NCBI GenBank assembly: GCA_031418455.1
Contig: JANOXJ010000294.1
Span: forward strand, 1 to 17,672
From: JANNVZ01 sp031418455
GTDB taxonomy: Bacteria; Bacteroidota; Bacteroidia; Flavobacteriales_D; Sanyastnellaceae
DNA length: 17,672 bases
Direction of reading: 5' to 3'
Part shown: positions 1 to 8,009 of the stretch, in pieces
How the letters are laid out: each line of letters opens with the position of its first letter
How positions within the stretch are numbered: position 1 is the stretch's first letter
Position numbers and translations under genes: made by a program
Notes under the pieces: generated by a model
Told to the model about the DNA's origin: nothing
Seen by the model: the letters and a program-made list of their open reading frames with translations, nothing else
The model's database searches: none

Positions 1-1016
1 AACATGTGCCGGTGTCCCTATTTAACCCCTACCTTATTAAATACACATCGTTTCCTCTGGACCGCGGCACGGTGGAATTGCATGGGAAATGGCACGTGCG
101 CAATGGCGAAATAGAAAGCAATAATCACGTAATAGTAATAGACCCGCGCATAGGCCAAAAAGTAAGAAACAAAAACACCAACTGGCTGCCTATGCACCTT
201 GCTATGTTCTTTGCAAGAGAACGCGGCAACGTAATAGATTATGAAGTGCCTATTCAAGGCAATTTAAACAACCCTAATTTTAAATTGCATGATGTGATAG
301 TGGATGCACTAAAAAACATTTTCGTAAAACCCGCTACAACCCCTTACAGGATGGAAGTGAAAAGCATTGAAACTGAAATTGAAAAATCATTGACCATAAA
401 ATGGGAAATGAGGAAAAGCTCCCTTACATCCGATCAAGAAAATTTTATCCAAAACATGGCAGATTTTCTCGAAGAAAATCCGGAAGCTAATATCACCATT
501 CGCCCTATGAATTACGTGTTGAAAGAAAAAGAATACATTCTATTTTTTGAGGCCAAGAAAAAATATTACTACTCAAAAAGAGGAAAAAACCATAGTTCAT
601 TTGACGATAGTGATTCGGTTAAAGTGGATAAAATGTCCATTAAAGACTCATTATTTGTGCGGTATCTGAATGATAATATTACAGACTCATTGCTATTTAC
701 AGTGCAAGATAAATGCATGGCACTGGTTGGGTCCTCTGCTATAAATTCCAAATACAACATACTCAATAATGATAGAAAAAAAGTACTTATGGAGGCATTT
801 AAAGAGAACGGCACCGACAAGCGTATAACAATATCTGAAGCGAAAAGTGTGATACCGTATAATGGTTATTCCTTTTATATGATAGACTATAACGGCATTT
901 TACCTGAGTACCTATTAAAAGATTATAGAAAAATCTACGAATTAAATAACGAAGCTCCAAGAGATAAGTTTAATAAAGAGCGCAAAAAAATTGGAAAGGA
1001 CAACCAGCTTAAATGA
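1..1016 (+). CDS. DUF748/AsmA-like envelope protein, C-terminal part (5' end cut by window edge)
   Basis: The frame is open to the left edge: the codon at 3-5 is CAT and no stop precedes it, so the GTG at position 6 is not necessarily the start and this is the C-terminal portion of a longer gene. The first ~110 residues follow the conserved DUF748 block: a PY motif near residue 8, an asparagine-rich NNHV stretch, then LPMHLAMFFARERGNVID and a P-x-x-G-N-L-N-N-P-x-F segment, ending in TTPYR. Residues ~140-190 resemble the OmpA-like 'x-x-FLEENPEANI...E...FEAKKKYYY' tail of these proteins. The C-terminus is Lys-rich. DUF748 proteins belong to the AsmA-like group, which are anchored in the inner membrane and thought to act in envelope lipid transport or assembly; the exact role here is inference. 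No Shine-Dalgarno or promoter can be judged. Family assignment is fairly sure, full length unknown. Confidence 0.75.
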   Translation, partial: HVPVSLFNPYLIKYTSFPLDRGTVELHGKWHVRNGEIESNNHVIVIDPRIGQKVRNKNTNWLPMHLAMFFARERGNVIDYEVPIQGNLNNPNFKLHDVIVDALKNIFVKPATTPYRMEVKSIETEIEKSLTIKWEMRKSSLTSDQENFIQNMADFLEENPEANITIRPMNYVLKEKEYILFFEAKKKYYYSKRGKNHSSFDDSDSVKVDKMSIKDSLFVRYLNDNITDSLLFTVQDKCMALVGSSAINSKYNILNNDRKKVLMEAFKENGTDKRITISEAKSVIPYNGYSFYMIDYNGILPEYLLKDYRKIYELNNEAPRDKFNKERKKIGKDNQLK

Positions 1017-1410
1017 ACAGTAAACAATTTCAATAATCACTGACGAAAAATAGTTTTGATTCGTATACCTAGCTCAAAAAAAAGTAAAATGCTAGATCGA
1101 AGATTGATAATTGCCAGGTCCAATTCACAATGAGTTAAAAGCGAATGATATCTAATATTCAATACTACGCTTGCTAATTAACCTCAAGTTTGGCGAGCTT
1201 ATAGAATTAGACATATTGTTATTTGTTTTACTATTTTTAAAGATATACTCAGCTCACCAACCCAATTTTCAGTACTTTTTAGAAACAGGCACAAAAATTT
1301 CATAAAACTTGTTGCATATTCGCCAAATAAAATTACCTTAATACTAGGCAAAGAAACCTTTCTACATAGTATCCCGTTATAACCCTTTCGTATATAAGAA
1401 TCCACCCTAT
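1017..1410. other. AT-rich intergenic region, no gene seen
   Basis: About 390 bp between the DUF748 gene and the lipoprotein gene. Stops are frequent in all frames. The only long open frame (minus strand, 1199-1438) has no recognisable protein character and runs into the start of the next gene. A CAAGTTTG near 1187 matches the Bacteroidota -7 box TAnnTTTG at 7 of 8 positions but has no well-placed -33 TTG and lies about 220 bp before the next start, so no promoter is claimed. No strong hairpin or terminator was found. Confidence 0.5.
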
Positions 1411-2301
1411 ATGACTTATCCGAAAAGCAACATAGCAACTGCAGTAATGTTTGGAATATTTTCCATCATCTTGCACTCATGTGCCGACACCTCTTCTGAG
1501 CCCTCAAAAACACCAACGGTCAACGAGGACGCTGTTACCAGCAATGGAGTTATTAAACTGAATGGTGAAATTATTTCCATTCCTCCGCCTGTAGTAACGC
1601 TGGCTCTTTTAGAAGAAAACAACATTCCTTACAACAATTCCATTACCAACCCCATATCTAACAAAACCCGCTACGTAAACGAGACCAAAAAGGCGCTCAA
1701 CCTGGGTATTTATGGTGCTGATTTAGCTTATTGTGCTGGTTTTAATTCTGGGCAACCTAGCAATGATTATGTAAGCGTGGTAGCCGGTCTTGCTAACGAT
1801 TTAGGTGTATTAGAGAAAATAGACAAAGGCTTTGTTTCCAAATTCATATCGAATATTGAAAATAGAGACTCACTAAACAAAGCAAGCACTGATTTTTACA
1901 AACTATGCGACAGGTACTTGCGCCAAAACGAGCAACAACACCTTAGCTCTTATGTGCTAATAGGTGGCTGGGTAGAGGCCTTGTATTTGAGCACCGATGC
2001 TGCTAAAGGTAGCCCTGCTCTTGCCATGCGCATTGGCGAACAAAAATATTCTGCACCTAGCATAGCCAAACTTTCATCGCAGCTTAACGACCAGTCGTTT
2101 ATGAAGATAAAAGATGAATTGAATAACCTATGCAACTTGTTATCAGAACTGGAAAGCACGTATAAGTACGAAAAACCTATAAACGACCGTAATGCTCAAA
2201 CAACTTATTTAATGAGCAAAACAGAAGTGAAAATTACTGTAGAACAGTTAGCCGCTATATCTGAACAAGCTGCTGTAGTAAGAAATTTGATAATAGAATA
2301 A
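1411..2301 (+). CDS. predicted lipoprotein of unknown function, 296 aa
   Basis: I do not recognise a named family. The N-terminus has a Lys, a hydrophobic stretch (residues ~8-21) and a lipobox-like L21-H-S-C24, so export and lipidation at Cys24 are likely. A polar Ser/Thr/Pro linker follows (residues 25-45). The mature part reads as mostly alpha-helical: NETKKALNLGIYGADLAYC around 85-105, a GGWVEALYLS segment near 185-195, and a C-terminal helix rich in Ala, Glu and Val. The start ATG at 1411 places the signal peptide correctly. The stop TAA at 2299-2301 overlaps the ATG of the next gene by one base (TAATG), so the two are probably translationally coupled and work together at the envelope. 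It lies 5' of an ABC transporter gene on the same strand. The lipoprotein call is solid; the function is unknown. Confidence 0.75.
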   Translation: MTYPKSNIATAVMFGIFSIILHSCADTSSEPSKTPTVNEDAVTSNGVIKLNGEIISIPPPVVTLALLEENNIPYNNSITNPISNKTRYVNETKKALNLGIYGADLAYCAGFNSGQPSNDYVSVVAGLANDLGVLEKIDKGFVSKFISNIENRDSLNKASTDFYKLCDRYLRQNEQQHLSSYVLIGGWVEALYLSTDAAKGSPALAMRIGEQKYSAPSIAKLSSQLNDQSFMKIKDELNNLCNLLSELESTYKYEKPINDRNAQTTYLMSKTEVKITVEQLAAISEQAAVVRNLIIE

Positions 2302-2726
2302 TGCATATGAAATCGATAATATACTCCCTGGTATTGGTTATTACGGTTGCATTTACAAATGCTGCCAATGCCCAATGCGACACCATTGTAAGCCTATGCG
2401 AGAAGCACATTACTGATAACTATCTGAGCGATTCGCAAACATACAGAGCCCTGTTAAATGGCGATGATGTAGCAGAATTTTCTATTACCTTATATGCAGG
2501 TAACACTTACAGAATGGCCGCCTGCAGTGGCACGCAAGATGGCACATTGCTTTTTAAACTGGTAGATGCAGAAAAGAATGTATTGTTTAGCAATAGCTAT
2601 TATGGCAATGCTCCCTATTGGGACTTTTTTGTGGAGAATACCATGCAAGTGACTTTAGAAGCCTCATTAGATAAAAGCAAAGTAGATTCAGGCTGTGCTG
2701 TTATTCTAATAGGATTTAAGAAATAG
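2301..2726 (+). CDS. small exported protein of unknown function, 141 aa
   Basis: The N-terminus is a clear signal peptide: Lys4, hydrophobic residues 6-18, and a probable cleavage after A-N-A24 just before Q25-C26. The mature domain (~117 residues) looks like a beta-sandwich of alternating hydrophobic strands: AEFSITLYAGNTYRM, then DGTLLFKLVDAEKNVLF, then MQVTLEAS. This arrangement recalls bacterial pre-peptidase C-terminal (PPC) domains; that is inference from pattern only. Four cysteines (26, 33, 75, 132) could form two disulfides in the periplasm. The first ATG at 2301 overlaps the stop of the upstream lipoprotein gene; a second ATG at 2307 (MKSII) is an equally good start for the signal peptide. 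The two genes probably form a functional pair. Confidence 0.75.
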   Translation: MHMKSIIYSLVLVITVAFTNAANAQCDTIVSLCEKHITDNYLSDSQTYRALLNGDDVAEFSITLYAGNTYRMAACSGTQDGTLLFKLVDAEKNVLFSNSYYGNAPYWDFFVENTMQVTLEASLDKSKVDSGCAVILIGFKK

Positions 2727-2735
2727 TTTTTTTTA

Positions 2736-2764
2736 GTTGAACTTTTGTTCAACCATACTTTTTT
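2736..2764 (+). terminator. perfect 7-bp inverted repeat followed by T-run
   Basis: GTTGAAC (2736-2742), loop TTTT, GTTCAAC (2747-2753), then after five bases a run of six T (2759-2764). It sits 9 bp after the stop of the small exported protein and 65 bp before the ABC transporter. It could be a weak rho-independent terminator. Alternatively it is an operator: TACTTTTT at 2756-2763 matches the -7 box TAnnTTTG at 7 of 8, with a TTG 16 bp upstream inside the repeat. The sequence does not decide between these. Confidence 0.4.
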
Positions 2765-2818
2765 CGGAACGCTTTATTTATTGAAAAGAAATATTTCTAC
2801 TCAAAAAGGAAAAAACCT

Positions 2819-5800
2819 ATGAGTGCAGGAATATTAAGAGCATTAATGCAACTTTTCGCCATCATTGCCGGGGCCAATAAGGACTCTGGCAGGGAGATCG
2901 TTGCTGTATTTTTACGTCAGCAGTTAAACAAGGACATGGTAAACCAGTACTTGTTGCTGTATGAAGAATTCGCGCAAAAATTTCACCAAGGAAAGAATTC
3001 TGAGAAGCGAACCAGCATGGCATCGGTAAAGGTGCTTCGCATATGCGATCAAATAAATGAAGAACTTCAGCAAAAGGAAAAGTTTTTCGTTCTTATCCGT
3101 CTATTAGAATTTACACGTGAGTTTAGTAATCACTCGGACCAGGAGTGGGAATTTATAAATACCGTTGCAGAAGCATTTAATATTGAAGCCAGCTTCTTTA
3201 CCCAATTAAAAACACTTACTGAATTAAATGACGAAGCCCTAGTAGACGACCCCTGCTTTCTAAATGCAAGTGGCGAAAGAGAGCGGCTACAAGGCTGGCA
3301 GCGCACGTTATATATAGATTCATTAAAAGGCCATTTAGTATTTCTCCGAATTGAATCAGAAAATTTATTCTTTGTAAGATACTTCGGTCCTTTTGAACTT
3401 TACCTCAATAGCCAGAACATAATACCCGGCCGTACTTATGTATTTGGCCAGGGAGCCAACATTCGCAGCAGCCGCATAAGTCCGGTATTTTATAGCGATG
3501 TATTGCATAAATACCTTGACCACAATGATGGTCAAAAAATTATTTATCGTGCTGAAAACGTATCGTACTATTTCCCTTCTAACAACAAGCAAGCGCTGCA
3601 CCAATTTAACCTGAGTGAAGAGAGCGGCAACCTGGTGGGTATAATGGGTGGCAGCGGTGCGGGCAAAAGCACCTGCTTAAATGTATTGAACGGTAACTAT
3701 ACACCTACTTATGGTTCTGTTACTATCAATGGTTTTGACATACACCGCGAAAGAAATAAAATAGAAGGTGTATTAGGTTATGTAGCGCAAGATGATTTGC
3801 TAATAGAAGAACTTACAGTATTTCAAAATTTATACTACAATGCACGCCTTTGCCTAAGCAGCAAATCGGAAGAAGAACTGGTATCAGCAGTAAATCAAAC
3901 ACTGCAAAATATAGGTTTGTATGAATGCAAGGATTTGCGTGTAGGCAGTGTATTAGACAAAACAATAAGTGGAGGCCAGCGCAAGCGCCTAAACATAGCC
4001 CTAGAACTTATACGCGAGCCCTCAGTGCTATTTGTAGACGAACCTACAAGTGGACTTAGCAGCCGCGACTCTGAAAACATAATGGACCTCTTAAAGGAAC
4101 TTACCTTAAGAGGCAAACTCATATTTGTGGTAATACACCAGCCCAGCAGCGACATATTTAAAATGCTGGACAAACTATTCATTTTAGACAATGGTGGTTT
4201 CCCTATTTACTACGGCAATCCTATAGAAAGTATCATTTACTTTAAAAGACTAGCTAACCAGGTAAACCTTACCGAGAGCGAATGCCCGCATTGTGGTAAT
4301 GTAAACCCCGAGCAGATATTCAACATTATAGAGGCTAAGGTGGTAGATGAATATGGCAATGAAACCGAACACCGCAAAGTAGCGCCTAAGGAGTGGAATA
4401 ATTTCTTTAACGTTATAATAGGCAATCACCTTAGCTCGCGCGATAAAACGCAAGACAAGCCGAGCAGTGCTTTCAGTTTGCCTAATGCGTTTAGTCAATT
4501 TAAAGTATTTGTAGTGCGCGATGTGTTAAGCAAATTGTCTAACACGCAGTACATGTTCATCAACTTTTTAGAGGCGCCAGTACTTGCTTTTGTGCTTGCA
4601 CTTTTTATTAAGTATTACCCCACAGGTAGCGGTGGCACACAGAATTACACCTTTCGCGAAAGTTTAAATTTTCCGCAATACCTCTTCATATCTGTTGTAG
4701 TGGCTATATTCCTTGGCCTTACAGTAAGTGCTGAAGAAATAATAAAAGACCAAAAGATTTTAAAACGCGAACGCTATTTGCACCTAAGTAAAGGCAGCTA
4801 CTTGCTTTCTAAAATTGGAATAATGTTTTTTATATCGTTAGTTCAATCCTTGTGCTTTGTGGCTGTAGGCAACTACATATTGGAAGTGCGTGGCATGTTC
4901 TTACCGTTTTGGATTATTCTGTTTAGCACCAGTTGTTTTGCCAACGTGCTTGGACTAAATATTTCCGCTTCGTTTAATAGCGCCAAGGTTATTTACATCA
5001 TCATTCCCATATTGATTATTCCGCAGCTATTGTTCAGCGGAGTCATAGTGCGTTTTGACCGTCTTTATCCCGCCATGGCAAGCCAAAGTAGAGTACCACT
5101 TATTGGTAACGTTATGATATCGCGTTGGGCTTATGAAGCTATGGCAGTGTATCAATTTAAAAACAACAAATTCGAAACACCATTTTTTGAATTCGATCAA
5201 GCCCGCAAACTGTATAGTTGGAAAAAAGACTATTGGGTAAAAGAGCTGAGAACTAAAACTGCTGATTGTAAAAAGATGCTGCATGAATCCAATCCGGGCA
5301 GCCAGTTAGACTACAATTTGCAACTTATAAAAAATGAAATGGAGCATGAAGCTTCATTAGTACCCGGATTAAAACTGCCTGAATTAAAATTGCTCACACG
5401 CATCGCTATTACTGCCGATTTATTAGATGATATAGATGCTACCTTGTCAGAACTTGACAGTTACTATATACACAACTATAACGAAGTAAATAAGCAGCGT
5501 GAGGAACTAATAGCCCAGCTTACTGCTACTCCTGAAATGCGCAAAGAATATCTGCAACTTCAGGATGACTACTACAACGAAAGTTTAGAAGATTTTGCTA
5601 CCAATAAAAATGATTTGAAAAAAGTAGTGGAATACAATAGCAGATTGGTGCAAAAGAGCAACCTGGTTTTCCAGAATCCTGACAGAGGCTTTTTTGATGC
5701 ACATTTCTATGCACCATCTAAAAATTTGTTTGGCAAAAGAATTACCACATTGTCTGCTAACATGATAGTAATGTGGTTTATGACCATGCTAATGGCCATA

Positions 5801-5905
5801 GTATTATTCTATGACGGAGTGAAAAAATTGCTCGATGGTATTACTAAATCTTTTGACAAATTAGCCGTAATCTTAAGACTAAAGAAGTATAAGGAAATGG
5901 TATAA
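2819..5905 (+). CDS. ABCG-type ABC transporter, fused ATPase-permease with N-terminal extension, 1028 aa
   Basis: Single-chain half-transporter in the order ATPase then membrane domain, as in the ABCG/White type. The ATPase shows Walker A GGSGAGKS (277-284), Q-loop in YVAQDD (~322-327), signature SGGQ (384-387), Walker B FVDEP with D407-E408, and H-loop His440; all catalytic residues are present. A CPHC pair (Cys489, Cys492) lies in the linker to the membrane part. Six membrane segments are visible at about 582-599, 622-640, 665-687, 696-718, 723-744 and 979-1001. The first ~130 residues are helical and resemble a TerB-like domain (tentative). Residues ~155-235 form a beta-rich stretch ending in NIRSSRISPVFYSD, just before the ATPase. 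Between segments 5 and 6 lies a ~230-residue charged helical region, far longer than the usual ABCG loop. The substrate is unknown. No Shine-Dalgarno; the ATG follows a purine-rich stretch. Confidence 0.88.
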   Translation: MSAGILRALMQLFAIIAGANKDSGREIVAVFLRQQLNKDMVNQYLLLYEEFAQKFHQGKNSEKRTSMASVKVLRICDQINEELQQKEKFFVLIRLLEFTREFSNHSDQEWEFINTVAEAFNIEASFFTQLKTLTELNDEALVDDPCFLNASGERERLQGWQRTLYIDSLKGHLVFLRIESENLFFVRYFGPFELYLNSQNIIPGRTYVFGQGANIRSSRISPVFYSDVLHKYLDHNDGQKIIYRAENVSYYFPSNNKQALHQFNLSEESGNLVGIMGGSGAGKSTCLNVLNGNYTPTYGSVTINGFDIHRERNKIEGVLGYVAQDDLLIEELTVFQNLYYNARLCLSSKSEEELVSAVNQTLQNIGLYECKDLRVGSVLDKTISGGQRKRLNIALELIREPSVLFVDEPTSGLSSRDSENIMDLLKELTLRGKLIFVVIHQPSSDIFKMLDKLFILDNGGFPIYYGNPIESIIYFKRLANQVNLTESECPHCGNVNPEQIFNIIEAKVVDEYGNETEHRKVAPKEWNNFFNVIIGNHLSSRDKTQDKPSSAFSLPNAFSQFKVFVVRDVLSKLSNTQYMFINFLEAPVLAFVLALFIKYYPTGSGGTQNYTFRESLNFPQYLFISVVVAIFLGLTVSAEEIIKDQKILKRERYLHLSKGSYLLSKIGIMFFISLVQSLCFVAVGNYILEVRGMFLPFWIILFSTSCFANVLGLNISASFNSAKVIYIIIPILIIPQLLFSGVIVRFDRLYPAMASQSRVPLIGNVMISRWAYEAMAVYQFKNNKFETPFFEFDQARKLYSWKKDYWVKELRTKTADCKKMLHESNPGSQLDYNLQLIKNEMEHEASLVPGLKLPELKLLTRIAITADLLDDIDATLSELDSYYIHNYNEVNKQREELIAQLTATPEMRKEYLQLQDDYYNESLEDFATNKNDLKKVVEYNSRLVQKSNLVFQNPDRGFFDAHFYAPSKNLFGKRITTLSANMIVMWFMTMLMAIVLFYDGVKKLLDGITKSFDKLAVILRLKKYKEMV

Positions 5906-5933
5906 CCCCGTCAATTTTAATCAGCACTGCAGC

Positions 5934-6941
5934 TTATTCACTGTATCCCATTATAGCTTCTAAGTCCTTGGTAAGTTTAGGAAGTTTGCTGCGCTCTATA
6001 AGAAAACTACTAAGTTCTGCAAACTCGCCAAACACAAAGTGCTTAAGAGCTGCCTCTCGCAAGTAACCCTTGCCAGAGCTGCCACCGGTACCCACACGCA
6101 TTCCTATCATTCGGCTTACCATATTTACATGGCGCCATCGCCATGTAGCCATTAGTTCGTCTATCTCAAGTAGCTGGTTTATTATTCTAAATGGATTTTG
6201 TAGAATAGGATAATCGCGGTAGAGGAAAATAAACAGTGCTGCGCGTCTGGCGCGGTCGCTAAGAGCACGGCCATCATGCGTTTCGTCAGTCATAAGCAAA
6301 TCGTCAAATACTTTAATGTTCTCCTTTTCGCCCGGGCCAAGCGATTGGTGGTATAGCTCGCGGTATACATACCAAAAATTCATTCCTTCCCAACCCATCC
6401 ACAAATCATTATTGTCAAAAAAGGGCATACGCTCTAACCAACTATTTACCAATTGCAAAAGCGATTTTTCGGTAGAAAGGCCATCAATTTTGCTTGCATC
6501 ATCAAGCTTTAATTGACTTGTAAAATATTCGCGGCCGTGGCGCGCTTCTACTTTTAATCCAAGTTTTGTTTCCAGTTCTTTAAACTGCATGCTCTGAAAT
6601 CCACTGGCTGGGCGCAGCATATCGCGAAAATCAAGAAAATCTAAAGAGGTCATTGTTTCCAACACATCTATTTGATGCACTAGTACCTTCAATATTTCTA
6701 CCACTCTATTTAACCTGCGCACCGCGGTTTGCAACTCCGGTGAATTGTCATTTATACTTGGCTTTTCCAATATGGCGTGCACAGAGTTTACTTCAAATAA
6801 AATTTGCTTAAACCACAATTCATACGCTTGATGTATCACTATAAAAAGCATTTCATCGTGCGCATGTTTGTTTTGTTTGTCGCTTTCTAATTCCTGTGCC
6901 CCAAGTATTTTGTCCAGTTGCAGATATTCGCTGTAGTACAT
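5934..6941 (-). CDS. kynA: tryptophan 2,3-dioxygenase
   Basis: Heme enzyme that uses O2 to open the indole ring of L-tryptophan, giving N-formyl-L-kynurenine, the first step of the kynurenine route (cytosol, homotetramer). The hallmark HDEMLFIVIHQAYELWFKQI lies at residues 28-47, with His37 and Phe33 matching the substrate-pocket His and Phe of characterised bacterial enzymes. DFRDMLRPASGFQSMQF (104-120) carries the Arg (R106) expected to hold the substrate carboxylate. WRWRHVNMVSRMIG (267-280) gives His271 as the heme iron ligand, followed by the GTGGSSG loop (284-290). Length of 335 aa is within the family range. The gene is convergent with the ABC transporter (28 bp gap). No kynurenine formamidase, kynureninase or hydroxylase is in the window. 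A possible promoter with an internal palindrome lies ~150 bp upstream. Confidence 0.96.
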   Translation of the reverse strand: MYYSEYLQLDKILGAQELESDKQNKHAHDEMLFIVIHQAYELWFKQILFEVNSVHAILEKPSINDNSPELQTAVRRLNRVVEILKVLVHQIDVLETMTSLDFLDFRDMLRPASGFQSMQFKELETKLGLKVEARHGREYFTSQLKLDDASKIDGLSTEKSLLQLVNSWLERMPFFDNNDLWMGWEGMNFWYVYRELYHQSLGPGEKENIKVFDDLLMTDETHDGRALSDRARRAALFIFLYRDYPILQNPFRIINQLLEIDELMATWRWRHVNMVSRMIGMRVGTGGSSGKGYLREAALKHFVFGEFAELSSFLIERSKLPKLTKDLEAIMGYSE

Positions 6942-7069
6942 TATTCTATTATTAATAAGATTAGGCGCAATATAGAATGATGACTAACCACCTCAGCGGA
7001 ATGTGGGCATTGTTTTTTTTCCTGCATAATTAATAAGGGAAAATGGTGGTCGTTTTCAGACCCTGGCAA

Positions 7070-7084
7070 TCCATTCTGAATGGA
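7070..7084. repeat. 6-bp inverted repeat in kynA leader
   Basis: TCCATT (7070-7075), loop CTG, AATGGA (7079-7084), a perfect small hairpin between the predicted kynA promoter and the kynA start. On the minus-strand transcript it would fold in the 5' leader. It has no T-run, so it is not a terminator. Role unknown. Confidence 0.35.
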
Positions 7085-7093
7085 CTAAAAAGA

Positions 7094-7126
7094 CAAAGTT
7101 GATTGAATTAACTCAATCGAGACAAA
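7094..7126 (-). promoter_or_regulatory. candidate kynA promoter with palindrome between -33 and -7
   Basis: Read on the minus strand: TTTG (7126-7123), 21-bp spacer, then CAACTTTG (7101-7094), which matches the Bacteroidota -7 box TAnnTTTG at all fixed positions except the first T. The spacer contains an 8-bp inverted repeat (TTGATTGA at 7099-7106 and TCAATCGA at 7113-7120, one G-U pair), a typical layout for an operator. The start codon of kynA is about 150 bp downstream, a long leader, which weakens the call. Confidence 0.3.
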
Positions 7127-7214
7127 TACAGATAATTTGTAAAAAAATGTAAATGAAATAATGCCGGGATGCACCAGAAGAAGTACTTACAACAGGTGAC
7201 AGCGAGGCCACATG

Positions 7215-7922
7215 CTATTGCATAAATTCAGAAACCACAAGCGAAAGCTGATGGTCCATATTCTGCCTGTCTATAGCTTTAAAATTGTTTTTGGCTTCAA
7301 AAACATTTGGATTTACAGCCTCAAATTTTACTTCTCTGGCGCGCAGTTTCATGCGCTTGCCATATTGCTGCATTTCGTATCCTAATAGAAACCCGTCTAC
7401 ATCATTAAATTGATTCCACCAATTGTCAGAACTAATGCCAAGACCTTTGGTATGGTACAATGTAATAGGCGGTATGGAATCTCCAGCAAAATGAGCTATA
7501 GTCTTAGAACACACATATCCGGCTATATCTTCTGTTTCGTTAGTAGATTCTAAAGTTACAGGCGGATATTGCTCAAGCCATTGATTTACTTCATTGCCAT
7601 TCATCTGCAAAAGATATCTTTCGCTCATGTTTTTAAGCATTTGAGTAATGCTCTTTTCCTTATTGTCTATTATAAAATCAGTAGTAAGAAGGTCGTAACT
7701 GGATTTAATCTCGCTGTGCATTTTATTTCCTTTAAAATGAAAAACCATTTCTTTAGGAAACAGGTCTAGCATCACTGTATTTTTTTCAAAAGGAAAAGTA
7801 ACATCATAAACAATTGTTCCCTCCATACCATCATTGGCAGCGGGGGCTAAATTGCATCGTACTAAGCTGAGGCCTAGTATTATTGCTAAAAACAATCGTA
7901 TGATGGTGAAAGGTGGAGTCAC
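7215..7922 (-). CDS. putative exported or lipoprotein, DUF4412/GLPGLI-like, 235 aa
   Basis: The N-terminus has one Arg (R9) and a hydrophobic stretch (10-21) ending at L20-V-R-C23. This resembles a lipobox, but Arg at -1 is unusual, so lipidation is uncertain. The mature part begins with GTIVYDVTFPF (~35-45) and continues as a beta-rich repeat: KEMVFHFKGNKMHSE, DFIIDNKEKSITQ, then VTLESTNETEDIAGYVCSKTIAHF. This is the pattern of Bacteroidota lipoproteins of the DUF4412/GLPGLI type, in which a 'glycine-tyrosine-x-C-x-K' motif is common. Similarity is by eye only. The start is GTG at 7922: no in-frame ATG or TTG lies between it and the upstream in-frame TAA near 7955. The gene is divergent from ctlX, with an 87-bp shared promoter region. 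Confidence 0.7.
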   Translation of the reverse strand: MTPPFTIIRLFLAIILGLSLVRCNLAPAANDGMEGTIVYDVTFPFEKNTVMLDLFPKEMVFHFKGNKMHSEIKSSYDLLTTDFIIDNKEKSITQMLKNMSERYLLQMNGNEVNQWLEQYPPVTLESTNETEDIAGYVCSKTIAHFAGDSIPPITLYHTKGLGISSDNWWNQFNDVDGFLLGYEMQQYGKRMKLRAREVKFEAVNPNVFEAKNNFKAIDRQNMDHQLSLVVSEFMQ

Positions 7923-7955
7923 AAAAATTCGTTTTTTTATCGAACAATATTTTTA

Positions 7956-7984
7956 GGTTATACCAATATTTAACCCTAAGGTTA
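7956..7984. promoter_or_regulatory. three GGTTA/TAACC half-sites in divergent promoter region
   Basis: GGTTA at 7956-7960, TAACC at 7971-7975 and GGTTA at 7980-7984. The last two form an inverted repeat with a 4-bp loop (CTAA). They lie in the short region shared by the divergent lipoprotein and ctlX genes, where a regulator could control both. No matching regulator is encoded nearby. Confidence 0.3.
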
Positions 7985-7995
7985 CAATATGTGTT

Positions 7996-8003
7996 CATTT
8001 TTG
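7996..8003 (+). promoter_or_regulatory. candidate -7 box of ctlX
   Basis: CATTTTTG matches TAnnTTTG at 7 of 8 positions and ends only 6 bp before the ctlX ATG at 8010, so transcription from it would give a leaderless or nearly leaderless mRNA. No clear -33 TTG is seen at the expected distance. Confidence 0.3.
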
Positions 8004-8009
8004 TAGGCT

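Noticed and set aside
1199..1438. 79-residue minus-strand frame in the intergenic region
   Set aside because: No recognisable motifs, no promoter, overlaps the start of the lipoprotein gene, and the region is AT-rich.
569..2818. Similar A-rich stretch (CTACTCAAAAAG...GGAAAAAACC) near 570-591 and 2797-2817
   Set aside because: Short, low-complexity purine-rich sequence with an indel; one copy is coding and the other is a leader, so chance similarity is the best explanation.
6943..6978. ATTCTAT / ATAGAAT inverted repeat just upstream of the kynA start
   Set aside because: Seven AT-rich pairs around a 22-base loop; too weak to claim a structure.
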